This document shows positions 8,551-17,230 of a stretch of 52,384 nucleotides of DNA, in pieces. The notes beneath the pieces were generated by a model that was not told where the DNA came from, did not search any database, and saw only the letters and a program-made list of their open reading frames with translations. The translations under genes were made by a program, and so were the position numbers. The number at the start of each line of letters is the position of its first letter. The stretch's first letter is position 1. The stretch is from Verrucomicrobiota bacterium (lineage in GTDB: Bacteria > Verrucomicrobiota > Verrucomicrobiia > Limisphaerales > UBA8199), in assembly GCA_003176045.1 (NCBI GenBank), contig PSRM01000164.1:1-52384 (forward strand), given 5' to 3'.

Positions 8551-11454
8551 TCACTGCGACTGCAACCGGTAGAACGAAGCGGGATTGGTGGCCGGGGGAA
8601 GGGCGATTTGCCATTTGCCATTGGTGAAGATTGGTTGATTAGTGGCCTGGGTCCAGGGAATCGGCGATGCGAGGTTGGTCGCGGTATAGAGGGCGAAACC
8701 GGTGCCGGGGGTTGGCCACGTCAGAGAAAGGCCGGACTGATCGGCGGAAATGGAAACGACGGGGGCTTGCTGGGTCACTGAAGAATACGTAGCAAATGTG
8801 TTGTTGGAAACGGCGGACATCCAGGAGGCCCAGATCCAATTTGGAGAACGGACACTGGATTCGATGCGCATCTCGTCGAGGGTGCCTTTGAAATAGGTAG
8901 CGCCGTCGAGGGTGCGGCCAAGGTTCACATCGTTCGTGGTCGAAAAAGCTGACCAAACGGCGCTGCTTTGGGTGACATCGGCGCCATCGAGATATAAGCG
9001 GGCGGTGCTGGCGGAGCGGTTAACGGTGGCATTGATAAGGTGCCATTGCCCGAATGAAACAAGGTTCGTAGCGCTGTAGGCGGCGCTGCCGTTGACGCCG
9101 TCGCCGGTTTCGAGCCGGAGACTCTTATCGGTGGTGGTCCAGGAGTTCACGAAAAGAGCGATGCCGTTGGCGTTCCAGCCGCCGACCTTGTTGGCCCAGA
9201 CGGCGACCATGCCATTGCCGCTGAGCAGGGCATAGATGTTAATCCAGGCGGAGAGGGTGAAGGTATTGCCCAGGTTGAACGCGCCCGCATCAAGGTATTG
9301 AGAGGAGCCGTTGAAGCTGCAGCCTTTGCCGATGAAGCCAGTTGTCGAAGCTGGAGCGGCCCCCCCGAGCGCAGGATGTTGCTGCGAGCTGTCGGCATAC
9401 GGGAAACCAGTTTCTTTGAGGTGGTAGATGATCTCGCTGTTTGCCCAGGTCGCGCCATTGGTGCTGGTGGCAGGCAAGGTCGTGGCCAGCGGATTGCCCC
9501 AATAGATCCAAATCGAATCTGTGGGCCCGGAGAGCTGAGGCACGTTGGCCCAGATGAGCGAGGTGCCGTTGGTGCTCCATTCGTCTATCTCGAAAGGGAT
9601 GGACGAAACACCATCGGAATCGCACAAGCGCAAGTCGCCGCCGGAAGGCGAGGCGAACTGGCGATAGGAAAAACCGGGCAGATTCGCGCCGAGCTTAATC
9701 AGAACCGGAAAATTGGTGAGCGTCTCACCACGATTGTAAGCGCTGAACGTGAGCTGCATCTTGCAGGAGAAAGCCGTCGGGTCCAGTGTCGCAGGGGTAG
9801 TGAATTGAGCAGCGACAGGCGACCACGCTTCGGCGCTGATGTTGGTTGCGTAGAAGCGGTAGAAATAATTAGTCGCTCCGAGCAGATTGGAAATGCCGGC
9901 CGTATAGGTAATGGGATTAAAGTTTGTATTTACCCCGATCCTATTGCTTTGCTGCCAGGCGCTGCGGACGGTGCCGCCATCCTGTGTTCCGTAATACACC
10001 CAGATGGTGGCCCGGTCATCGCCATAAATGCCCTGGGCGAGTGTGCCTGAAACCTGGGCGACTGTAGGCGAAAGCAGAGAGGCGCTGCCGGTGTTTGCAA
10101 TGGTGAGCGGGATGGGCGCCGGAAAGGCCTGGTTCAAATTGGGGGACACCAGCGAAACAAACTCGCTATCGGTGGGAAGCCGGCCATTGCTTTCCTTGAA
10201 CTGGGCCACCGCCAGGCGCGAGCTGTTGTAGAAGCGTTGATGGAGATACCAGCAGGGAGTCAGGTTGTCAGAGGGATCAACCAAACAAAAGTTCTGGTTC
10301 GTTTCGTTGTTATAAATTTCCCAGAACAGGATGTAGGGCAGGGTGTTGCTGTAATTGAGCAATTTCTGGATGTAGGCGCGAGTGGTGGGCTCCTGTTGGG
10401 TGGTGTTTTGAGAACCGCCCCAGCCATATTCACCGATCCAAAGGCGGTTGGCGGGCAACAGATTGGTTTTCGAGGCCGGGATAGGAGGCGTGTTGGTCTC
10501 GATGTAATGCAGCATCGGGTAAAGCGTGCTGGTGGCGTAGTTCATCGCGTCGTAGGACGAGTAGGAAACGAAATCGAGGTTCGTCACGAACGGGAGCACG
10601 TAATTGGCGACGCGGACGTTATTGTTCGAGTTGTTGTAGATGGCGTCATGGACGCGATTGACTTCGAGGTAATAAAAGACTGAGACGTTGCTGACGCCAA
10701 CGGTCGCGTTCCTCGCATCATCCACGCCTTTTTGTCGCGTGTTTTCCCATAGCACCATGTTGGGAGCGTACCAGGGAGGGGGATTGGTGGACCAATTGTT
10801 GATATCCAAATAGCCGTCGCCCTCCCAGTGACCGAGATAGAACGTCTTGCCCGAGTTGTTGTAGTTGGTGAGCAGGTAATGGGCGAGATCATACATCTCG
10901 CGGTAATCGTTGTTCTGCTCGGTGGTGGTGTAGGTGCTGTTTTGAAAGGGCGCGTCGGGATTTGAAAGCGGATAAGCCCAGGCGATGTAGTGACGGAAGC
11001 CCGGCATATCCAGCACGTGGTGCGCGTTGGGTTCGTTGCGGGCCAGGGTCCAGAGATTGGTGATGGAAGAAGCGAGGTTGGTGTAATATTTGCCTGGGTA
11101 ATTTGCGCCGAGATAAAACTTGATGGTATCACTGCCCATGTTCGTGATGGCGTTGGCGGTCTCGACCAGCAGGTTGTTGGTAGTGAAATGGTAAAGGCCG
11201 GAAAAGGTCTGCGTGCCGATGCGCATGTTGTAGGAGTCAACTTGCGGGTCGGAGAGAGTGGCGGCACGGAGAGAGGAGGCAGCGAGGAGGAGGAAAAGCG
11301 TATAGCGTAGGGAGGCGGCCACCGTTTGGAGTGCGGCGACATGTCGCCGCTTTGGGATGCGCGACATGTCGCGCAGTCCGCAGGCTCGGATATGTCCGCG
11401 CTCTCCAAACCCGCCACTGCTGGATCCTGAAAACTTGAGACTGGGTGTGGACAT
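8551..11454 (-). CDS. large secreted protein: TIM-barrel-like, DUF2341 and LamG domains
   Basis: A 967-aa protein. A hydrophobic signal (LRYTLFLLLAASSLRA) lies near residues 48-64. The preceding about 45 residues are encoded by palindromic element b, so the true start may be the internal ATG at 11367. Residues about 70-460 resemble a glycoside-hydrolase-like barrel (GHWEGDGY near 208, LWIGEYGWGG near 341, with Glu residues placed like a catalytic pair; inference). A linker/Fn3-like segment follows, then DUF2341 (about 560-680, CKMQLTFSAYNRGETL), a LamG/ConA-like lectin domain (about 690-885) and a C-terminal beta module ending FYRLQSQ. The DUF2341-LamG half is paralogous to the end of the neighbouring 1615-aa protein. 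Confidence 0.85.
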   Translation of the reverse strand: MSTPSLKFSGSSSGGFGERGHIRACGLRDMSRIPKRRHVAALQTVAASLRYTLFLLLAASSLRAATLSDPQVDSYNMRIGTQTFSGLYHFTTNNLLVETANAITNMGSDTIKFYLGANYPGKYYTNLASSITNLWTLARNEPNAHHVLDMPGFRHYIAWAYPLSNPDAPFQNSTYTTTEQNNDYREMYDLAHYLLTNYNNSGKTFYLGHWEGDGYLDINNWSTNPPPWYAPNMVLWENTRQKGVDDARNATVGVSNVSVFYYLEVNRVHDAIYNNSNNNVRVANYVLPFVTNLDFVSYSSYDAMNYATSTLYPMLHYIETNTPPIPASKTNLLPANRLWIGEYGWGGSQNTTQQEPTTRAYIQKLLNYSNTLPYILFWEIYNNETNQNFCLVDPSDNLTPCWYLHQRFYNSSRLAVAQFKESNGRLPTDSEFVSLVSPNLNQAFPAPIPLTIANTGSASLLSPTVAQVSGTLAQGIYGDDRATIWVYYGTQDGGTVRSAWQQSNRIGVNTNFNPITYTAGISNLLGATNYFYRFYATNISAEAWSPVAAQFTTPATLDPTAFSCKMQLTFSAYNRGETLTNFPVLIKLGANLPGFSYRQFASPSGGDLRLCDSDGVSSIPFEIDEWSTNGTSLIWANVPQLSGPTDSIWIYWGNPLATTLPATSTNGATWANSEIIYHLKETGFPYADSSQQHPALGGAAPASTTGFIGKGCSFNGSSQYLDAGAFNLGNTFTLSAWINIYALLSGNGMVAVWANKVGGWNANGIALFVNSWTTTDKSLRLETGDGVNGSAAYSATNLVSFGQWHLINATVNRSASTARLYLDGADVTQSSAVWSAFSTTNDVNLGRTLDGATYFKGTLDEMRIESSVRSPNWIWASWMSAVSNNTFATYSSVTQQAPVVSISADQSGLSLTWPTPGTGFALYTATNLASPIPWTQATNQPIFTNGKWQIALPPATNPASFYRLQSQ
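11321..11409. repeat. REP-like palindrome, copy b (left of RAYT)
   Basis: An imperfect palindrome from CCGTTTGGAGTGCGGCGAC to GCGCTCTCCAAAC, with internal GACATGTCGC dyads. Positions 11350-11378 are the exact reverse complement of 11922-11950 in copy c. It overlaps the coding N-terminus of the 967-aa protein. Confidence 0.85.
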
Positions 11455-11487
11455 CAGAGGAACGGCAGGAGTGGCGGAGGTGACGTA

Positions 11488-11892
11488 CTAATTCATCATA
11501 TCATAGCAGAGTTCCAGTGGTCGCTGCGCGCGTGGTCTGTGTTGGTCAACCATTACCACATTGTCGCGGCGTCGCCGGCTAATCCTGGCTCGCTGCGGAA
11601 ATTCATGGGCAAGCTGCACATGAAAACAGCGCAGGAGTTGAATCGGCAGGATGGCACACCCGGGCGCAAGGTCTGGTTCCAGTTTTGGGAGACCCATATT
11701 ACCTTCGAGAAGTCCTATCTTGCGCGCCTGCGCTACGTCCACAGTAATCCAGAGAAGCACCAGGTGGTGGACTTGGCCGAGAACTATAAGTGGTGTTCGG
11801 CGTCATGGTTTGCTCGAAACGCGTCGCCTGCTTTTGTGAAGACTGTGAAAAGTTTCAAGACGGACATGCTCGACGTGCCGGATGATTTCTAG
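11488..11892 (+). pseudogene. 5'-truncated REP-associated tyrosine transposase (RAYT)
   Basis: A Y1 (HUH-type, IS200-like) transposase remnant. The frame can be read from about 11488 without a start codon; a GTG at 11539 is the first in-frame start. Visible family features are FQWSLRAWSVLVNHYHIVA, containing the HUH motif His-Tyr-His, then LRKFMGKLHMKTAQELNR, LARLRYVHSNPEKHQVV (YxHxNPxKxxxV signature) and the C-terminal YKWCSASWF...DDF. The conserved first 50 or so residues are missing, so it is probably inactive. Its stop codon abuts palindrome c, and palindrome b lies about 80 bp upstream in inverted orientation. That is the expected REP-RAYT-REP arrangement. Confidence 0.85.
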
Positions 11893-11975
11893 TTTGGAGT
11901 GCGGCGGACATGCCACGGTTTGACTGCGCGACATGTCGCGCATCCCAAAGCGCGGACATGTCCGCGCACTCCAAA
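11893..11975. repeat. REP-like palindrome, copy c (right of RAYT)
   Basis: Starts TTTGGAGTGCGGCGGACATG directly after the RAYT stop codon and ends CGCGCACTCCAAA, 4 bp before the stop codon of the next minus-strand gene. Outer arms TTTGGAGTGCG and CGCACTCCAAA are complementary. It is inverted relative to copy b. Confidence 0.85.
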
Positions 11976-11979
11976 GGTG

Positions 11980-14900
11980 TTACCGAACCCGCACACGGAA
12001 ATAGTGTTGCGGGCCGGAGATGGTGTTGGTGTAAGGAGAGGCGGCGTTATTGGTGCTCCAGGGGCCGGCCAGCGAAGCAGCTTCTAGCAGCGTGCCCGAG
12101 GGCCAGGTCACGACGACCTTGCCGCCAGGGATTTCCTGGGCGGTGATGGTCACGATGGAGCTGATGACTGTGCCGTAAGTCTCGAAGGCCGAGTTTTGCC
12201 CGGCAGTCATGTAGTCGGCCCAGACCCAGTTTGCCGAAGGATTGCCCTGCTGGATTCGGGCTTCGTCCATGCCGCCGTGCAAGCCGAAGTTTCCGTCGAG
12301 GAAGCGGCCAAGGTTAAGGTCCTGCAAGGTGGTGAAGTCCTGGACGACCGTGGTGAGGGTTGCCAAAGAGGCGCCGTCCACGTAGTAAGTGACCGTGCCA
12401 TTGGTGCGATTGACAGCGGCGACGACCTGGTGCCAGGCGCCGAAGCCGACTGTGGCCGCGGCGGAAGTGGCTTCGTTGCCTGCGGTGCCATCACCGCTGG
12501 CGAAGTCGAGCTTCTGATCGCTGTTATGGTAGGTGTTCACAAAGAAGGCGAAGCCAGGCGCGCCAAAGCCGCCGTGCTGATTGGCCCAGAGCGTTTGAAT
12601 GTCGGAAGTGCCATTGGGAATGTTGACCCAGGTGGAAAGCGTGAACGCGCTGTCCAGGTCATTGGTACCGGCATCCAGCCAGTTCGAACCGGTGAAGCCT
12701 CCTGCAGTCCCGACGACTCCGGGCGTGGCGGTTGGAGCAGTGCCGTTGATGGCAGGATGCTGCTGCGTGCTGTCAGCGAAGGGCAGGGCGCCTTCTTTCA
12801 GGTGATAAACGATGTTGTAGGCAGGCAAGCCTTCGAAGGACGCCGGCAGCCAAACCGAGCCATTGGTAGCATAAGCCGGCGGCGTTGTGGCCGAGGGATT
12901 GCCCCAGTAGGCCCAAACATAATCGTTGGTGCTGGAGAGGCGCGGCACCTGCACCCAAACGGGCGAGGTGTTGGTTGTGTTCCACTCGTCAATTTCATGC
13001 GGAATTTCGTTCGTGCCCGTGGAATCGGTGAAACGAAGGTCGCCGCCGGTGGGCGAGGCGAACTGAGAATAGGCGAATCCGGCCAGGTTGGTGCCGAGAT
13101 TCACCAGGGCCGGGAAGTCCGCGAGCGTCTCGCCGCGGTTGTAGCCGCTGAATGTGACTTTCATGTGGTAGGTGTAATCGCCCGGGTTAAGCGTAGGCCG
13201 GGCCACACCGACGTTGGTAGCGGTCGAAGAAGTCGCCCCCGAAGGATTGACCGAGTTCTTGATCGTGACTGCATACTTGTTGGTGCCCGGCAATGTGCTG
13301 AACGAGTAGCTGGAGTTGGTCGCGCCGGAGATGGTGGACCCGTTGCGAGTCCAAACGTAAGTGAACGGCGCGGTGCCGGTCACGTAGATGGTGTAACCGA
13401 ATGGAGTGCCGACGTAGTTCGACGCCATAAGCGGCTGGAGGTCCGTCTGGATGCTCGGCGGACCTGCGGGCACGGAAAGCAAGGCGTTGGTGCTGGTGGC
13501 CGAACCGTAAAGATTGGTTACCGTGACATAGAAGTAATGTCCGTCATCGCTGCTCGGGACATTGTTGATCGTCAATGTGGCCGAGGTCTGGCCGGCGAGC
13601 GGACCGGTGGAAGTGTCATACCACTGATAAGCCAGCGGCGTGGTGCCGATGGCCGAGGAGAAGAGCTGCGCAGTGGTGCCTTCGTCGGCCACAGTGTTGC
13701 TGGGTTGGAGTGTAAGAATCGGCGGCACACCCGCAGCGGCATAGTGAGCCACAACGCGGCTGGCGGTGAGGGCGGTGTTGTAGATGGCCACTTCGTCAAT
13801 TGTGCCTGCGAACTGATTGTCGTAATCGGTTGCTCCGGAGTTGGACATGCGGGAGCCGATGCTCAGGGGCGTGGTGAAGCTGCGGATGCCGGCGCCAGTA
13901 GGAATGGCCGTGGAGCTGTTGATCTGCCCATCCACGTATAGCGAGAGGCGGCCATTAGGTTGATCGCAAACGCCCACCACATGATGCCAGTTGGCGTCCA
14001 GAGTGCGCACTGTGGCGCTGGCGGTCCAAGTACGATTGCTGCTGTCGTTGATGTAGAAACGCAGGGTGCGGGAGGTATCCGGCAGATGGGCGCCCGTATC
14101 CAGGTTGAACTGCTCGCCGCCGAACCCATAGCCGAGAGTGACCACCCCGGCATCGGTCGAAGGCAACAGCACATTATCATTGACCCACGTTTCCACCGAG
14201 AAAGCGGCGCTGCTGCCGGCGGGAGTGGCAAAATTCATGTAGCTGGAGACATTGCCCGCATAGCTGTCAATCATGCCGCTCCCATTGCTGAAAGTTGCGG
14301 CCGTTTCAGACGGCTCGGTTTGCGGCGAGAAATTGGAATCGTATCCGTTAGCGGCGAGCACGGTATTGCTGTAGCTGCCATTCAAACCACCTGCGTAATC
14401 GTAGGCAGTGACGCCGTTGTTCCCGGAACCGTTGTCTGGACCTTCATCCAGGCGGTAGAAAGAGATCGGATGGTCGGACAGAACGGCCGTTGGGTATGAC
14501 GCGGATGGATCGGCCAGCACAGCCACGGTAATGGGGCTGAACGCGCTGGGGGTGTTGGTTGAGTAAAGATTAGTGATGGAACAAGAATAGGTGCTGGTTG
14601 CGATTGTGGCGGTCCGGGGCACGTAATTCGAGCTGGTCGCTCCCGAGATCGCTACACCGTTGCTGAGCCACTGGTAGGAGATCGGCGAGGGGCCCGTGAC
14701 GGTCGCGCGCAGGACCGGCGCTGTACCGGCGAAGACCCGGATGTTCGTGGGCGATTGTTGCTGGACCACCGGTGGGCCGTTGACGGTGAGAGCCACTTGC
14801 GAGCTCGTGGCGGTGCCGGAGGTATTGGTCACCACCACGTAATAGGTGCCGGCATTGCCGAGGGCCACCGGGTTGAAGGTCAGGCTGGCGGTGGTCTGGC

Positions 14901-16827
14901 CGCCGACCGCCCCGCTGCCGATTTTGTACCACTGATAGGACAGAGGCGCGCTGCCATGGACCAGCACCGGGATAGAGACGAAGGTACCGGCGTTGACAGT
15001 CATACTCGAGGGCGGTCCCTGGATGATGGAGGGGGCAACGCCTGCCGCGCCATAAAGTTGGGAGACTTGGGCCGCCGTCAGGGAATTGGTCCAGAACGCC
15101 ACGTGGGCGATCTCGCCGTCGAAGTAACGGATGTTGGCCGCGCCACCATTGTAGGTCGGCACGGTATGGTTCGGGCTGCCGCCAATGAGGGCATCGAGGG
15201 TGGAACCGGTGATATTTCCCACAGCAGTCCCGGTCTTGAAGAGTGCGCCGTCCACGTAGAGGCCATTGGTCGTGCCGTCGGATACACCCACCGCCATGTG
15301 CCAATTGCCGTCGTTGACCATGAAGCCGTTGGTCAGCACGTCGGCGAGGTTAACACCGCCCAACTCGGGGCCATTGCCCGGATTCCAATGGGTATCCCAG
15401 GGAGCCGTCGAGGAACTGCCGTTGTTGCCGTTGAAGGCCAGGCGCCAGCCCGCGTCGCCATGGCTGGCGATTTCCTGGAAGCGACTGTCCACCGGGTTGG
15501 CCCGGAACCAGGCCGCCACGCTCACCGGCTGATGATTGGTCGGATTGAGGTTGGCATTGAGACTGCCGTTGCCAATGTCAACGCCGCCGTAAAGGCCATT
15601 AAAGGCGACCGCGCGGCTGGACCCACCAAAGCCGCTATAAGAAGGTCCGGCCACTCCCGGAGTGGTGCCGGGCTGATAAAGGCCATTGGCGACAGCACCC
15701 ATGGCCCCGTAGTTGGTGGCGGTGGGGTAGGAGGTCGGACTGGGATAGCTGGTCATCGGCGGCTCGTTCATGCGGAAGAAGTAGGTGGGTCCGTCGGCTT
15801 GCACCGCCGCGGCGTAATTATCGCTAGTGCTAGCAGCCGCATAGTGGTTGGCGATTTGAGGCTGACTCAGGGCGGTGGGGTAAATGGCCACTTCGCCCAA
15901 AAAGCCTGACCATTCCGTGCCCCCGCTGCCAGTCGGGGCGGCGTTGCCGCTCCCGATGATGAGCGGGTTGACCAGGTCGGGCACGTAACGCAGCCCGGCG
16001 GCGTTCAAGGTAGCCGTGGCCGAGGTCACATAGACGCCATTGGAATACATCGTTTCGGTGGTCCCATCAAAGGAAACCGCGATATGATACCAATTGCTCA
16101 CGGTGATACCCTTCATGTCCAACTCCGGCCCGCCGTTGGCATTGGCGTTAGTGCAGTAGAGCTGGAAATAGAAAAAGCCCTGGAACTGGCCCAGGCCAAA
16201 CCCGGCAAAGACATTGTTGTAACCCACGGAAGCGTCGCCCATAACCGAGCTGCGCCCCTGGGTCACCATCGGCCTCAAGCCTGCGGTTAGATTCGTCGTC
16301 ATGGCCCACAGCTCGACCGTGAAGGGAGCCTGGATGGTGGTGGCCGGGTTGAACACGCCGTTTGTCGTGCGCGGCACTGCCAGATATTGGCCCTGCCCGT
16401 TGGCATTGCCGCACACCAGCGCCTGGTCCGGGGAGCCTCCGCCGATGGGCCCGGCCACATGGACAATGTGGTTCGTCTCGTAAAACGTGCTTCCACTCGT
16501 CTGATACCAGGACTCGTAATAGCCGGGGGCCACCGCGCCCGCCGAGCCGAGGTTGGTTGCCACGTAAGAGCCAAAAGGCGGCTGCGTCGTTTCGCTCAAG
16601 GGCCAATAAGCCGCCGGGCCCAACGACATCACTGCATTGGAGTAGGGTTGGCCTTGCGCGACTGTTCCAGCCAGCAGGAGCAGGGCCGGAAACAGAGCGG
16701 CGCGCGTTATGGCCTGCCCGGCTCGGGCCAAGCGATTGATAGGGACGCTGGTCAGAGCGTGTGGAACTCTGCGTAACCGACTAATTGCCTTCGTTAATAC
16801 AGCATGTACGGACGTATTTTTTTGCAT
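11980..16827 (-). CDS. giant secreted multidomain protein (4 LamG, 4 Ig-like, DUF2341)
   Basis: A 1615-aa exported protein with a long basic N-region and hydrophobic signal (AALFPALLLLAGTVAQG, about 43-59). Domains in order: LamG-like 1 (about 66-330, SLGPAAYWPLSE), LamG 2 (about 338-590, GPTYFFRMNE), Ig-like 1 and 2 (about 593-775, each with the YQW core), LamG 3 (about 780-1030, HPISFYRLDEG), Ig-like 3 and 4 (about 1030-1210), DUF2341 (about 1212-1325, MKVTFSGYNRGETLADF), LamG 4 (about 1330-1560) and a C-terminal module (PGGKVVVTWPSGTLLEA to FRVRVR). Such proteins are thought to bind or hold polysaccharides at the cell surface. No catalytic domain seen. The GAGAAG eleven bases before the ATG may be its ribosome-binding site. 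Confidence 0.88.
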   Translation of the reverse strand: MQKNTSVHAVLTKAISRLRRVPHALTSVPINRLARAGQAITRAALFPALLLLAGTVAQGQPYSNAVMSLGPAAYWPLSETTQPPFGSYVATNLGSAGAVAPGYYESWYQTSGSTFYETNHIVHVAGPIGGGSPDQALVCGNANGQGQYLAVPRTTNGVFNPATTIQAPFTVELWAMTTNLTAGLRPMVTQGRSSVMGDASVGYNNVFAGFGLGQFQGFFYFQLYCTNANANGGPELDMKGITVSNWYHIAVSFDGTTETMYSNGVYVTSATATLNAAGLRYVPDLVNPLIIGSGNAAPTGSGGTEWSGFLGEVAIYPTALSQPQIANHYAAASTSDNYAAAVQADGPTYFFRMNEPPMTSYPSPTSYPTATNYGAMGAVANGLYQPGTTPGVAGPSYSGFGGSSRAVAFNGLYGGVDIGNGSLNANLNPTNHQPVSVAAWFRANPVDSRFQEIASHGDAGWRLAFNGNNGSSSTAPWDTHWNPGNGPELGGVNLADVLTNGFMVNDGNWHMAVGVSDGTTNGLYVDGALFKTGTAVGNITGSTLDALIGGSPNHTVPTYNGGAANIRYFDGEIAHVAFWTNSLTAAQVSQLYGAAGVAPSIIQGPPSSMTVNAGTFVSIPVLVHGSAPLSYQWYKIGSGAVGGQTTASLTFNPVALGNAGTYYVVVTNTSGTATSSQVALTVNGPPVVQQQSPTNIRVFAGTAPVLRATVTGPSPISYQWLSNGVAISGATSSNYVPRTATIATSTYSCSITNLYSTNTPSAFSPITVAVLADPSASYPTAVLSDHPISFYRLDEGPDNGSGNNGVTAYDYAGGLNGSYSNTVLAANGYDSNFSPQTEPSETAATFSNGSGMIDSYAGNVSSYMNFATPAGSSAAFSVETWVNDNVLLPSTDAGVVTLGYGFGGEQFNLDTGAHLPDTSRTLRFYINDSSNRTWTASATVRTLDANWHHVVGVCDQPNGRLSLYVDGQINSSTAIPTGAGIRSFTTPLSIGSRMSNSGATDYDNQFAGTIDEVAIYNTALTASRVVAHYAAAGVPPILTLQPSNTVADEGTTAQLFSSAIGTTPLAYQWYDTSTGPLAGQTSATLTINNVPSSDDGHYFYVTVTNLYGSATSTNALLSVPAGPPSIQTDLQPLMASNYVGTPFGYTIYVTGTAPFTYVWTRNGSTISGATNSSYSFSTLPGTNKYAVTIKNSVNPSGATSSTATNVGVARPTLNPGDYTYHMKVTFSGYNRGETLADFPALVNLGTNLAGFAYSQFASPTGGDLRFTDSTGTNEIPHEIDEWNTTNTSPVWVQVPRLSSTNDYVWAYWGNPSATTPPAYATNGSVWLPASFEGLPAYNIVYHLKEGALPFADSTQQHPAINGTAPTATPGVVGTAGGFTGSNWLDAGTNDLDSAFTLSTWVNIPNGTSDIQTLWANQHGGFGAPGFAFFVNTYHNSDQKLDFASGDGTAGNEATSAAATVGFGAWHQVVAAVNRTNGTVTYYVDGASLATLTTVVQDFTTLQDLNLGRFLDGNFGLHGGMDEARIQQGNPSANWVWADYMTAGQNSAFETYGTVISSIVTITAQEIPGGKVVVTWPSGTLLEAASLAGPWSTNNAASPYTNTISGPQHYFRVRVR

Positions 16828-17230
16828 TGGAACTTCTCGGATTGGGTACTACGTTGGTCGGCCTGGGGTTTGCGCTAAGCGGTCCAATTCATAGGTGGGC
16901 CTTTGGACCGGCTGCCACGATACCGTGGCTCTATTAATCTGCCTATGGGCACAGCACTCCAGTTTATCTCAGATAATACCCCAAAACGCTATTACTTTTT
17001 CTCACGTTGAGTGTACGTATTTGCTTGCTATAAGTCTTCATTCTTCTGTCGCCACAAAGTTGTGTGGCATAAGTTTATTGTCGTTCTGGCGGCGGCCTTC
17101 ACCTAGGGTTAGGTATGTTCAAAATGAGATAAGGGCCGCAGGAGCTGGTTCTCCTGGTTCGACGAACCGGCCTCGCCGCGCAGCCGAACCGGGCCCCTGA
17201 TGCAGCTCGGGCTGGGGAGACACTCGAAAT
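16828..17230. other. 403-bp spacer without a recognised gene
   Basis: It lies upstream of the giant LamG gene, so it should hold that gene's promoter; no convincing -35/-10 pair was identified on the minus strand. A 101-codon plus-strand frame here has no protein-like features. A short dyad GGTTCGACGAACC is at about 17155-17168. Confidence 0.5.

Noticed and set aside
9298-10050. 250-codon plus-strand frame opposite the 967-aa gene
   Set aside because: Lies antisense to DUF2341/LamG coding sequence and has no domain of its own.
12196-13941. 581-codon plus-strand frame opposite the giant LamG gene
   Set aside because: Gly/Val/Arg-rich shadow of the minus-strand gene, which has clear domains, a signal peptide and a proper end.
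14755-15909. 384-codon plus-strand frame opposite LamG domains
   Set aside because: Composition is a reverse-complement artefact of the high-GC minus-strand gene.
16895-17200. 101-codon plus-strand frame before the membrane-protein gene
   Set aside because: No ribosome-binding site or domain; overlaps the expected promoter region of the giant LamG gene.
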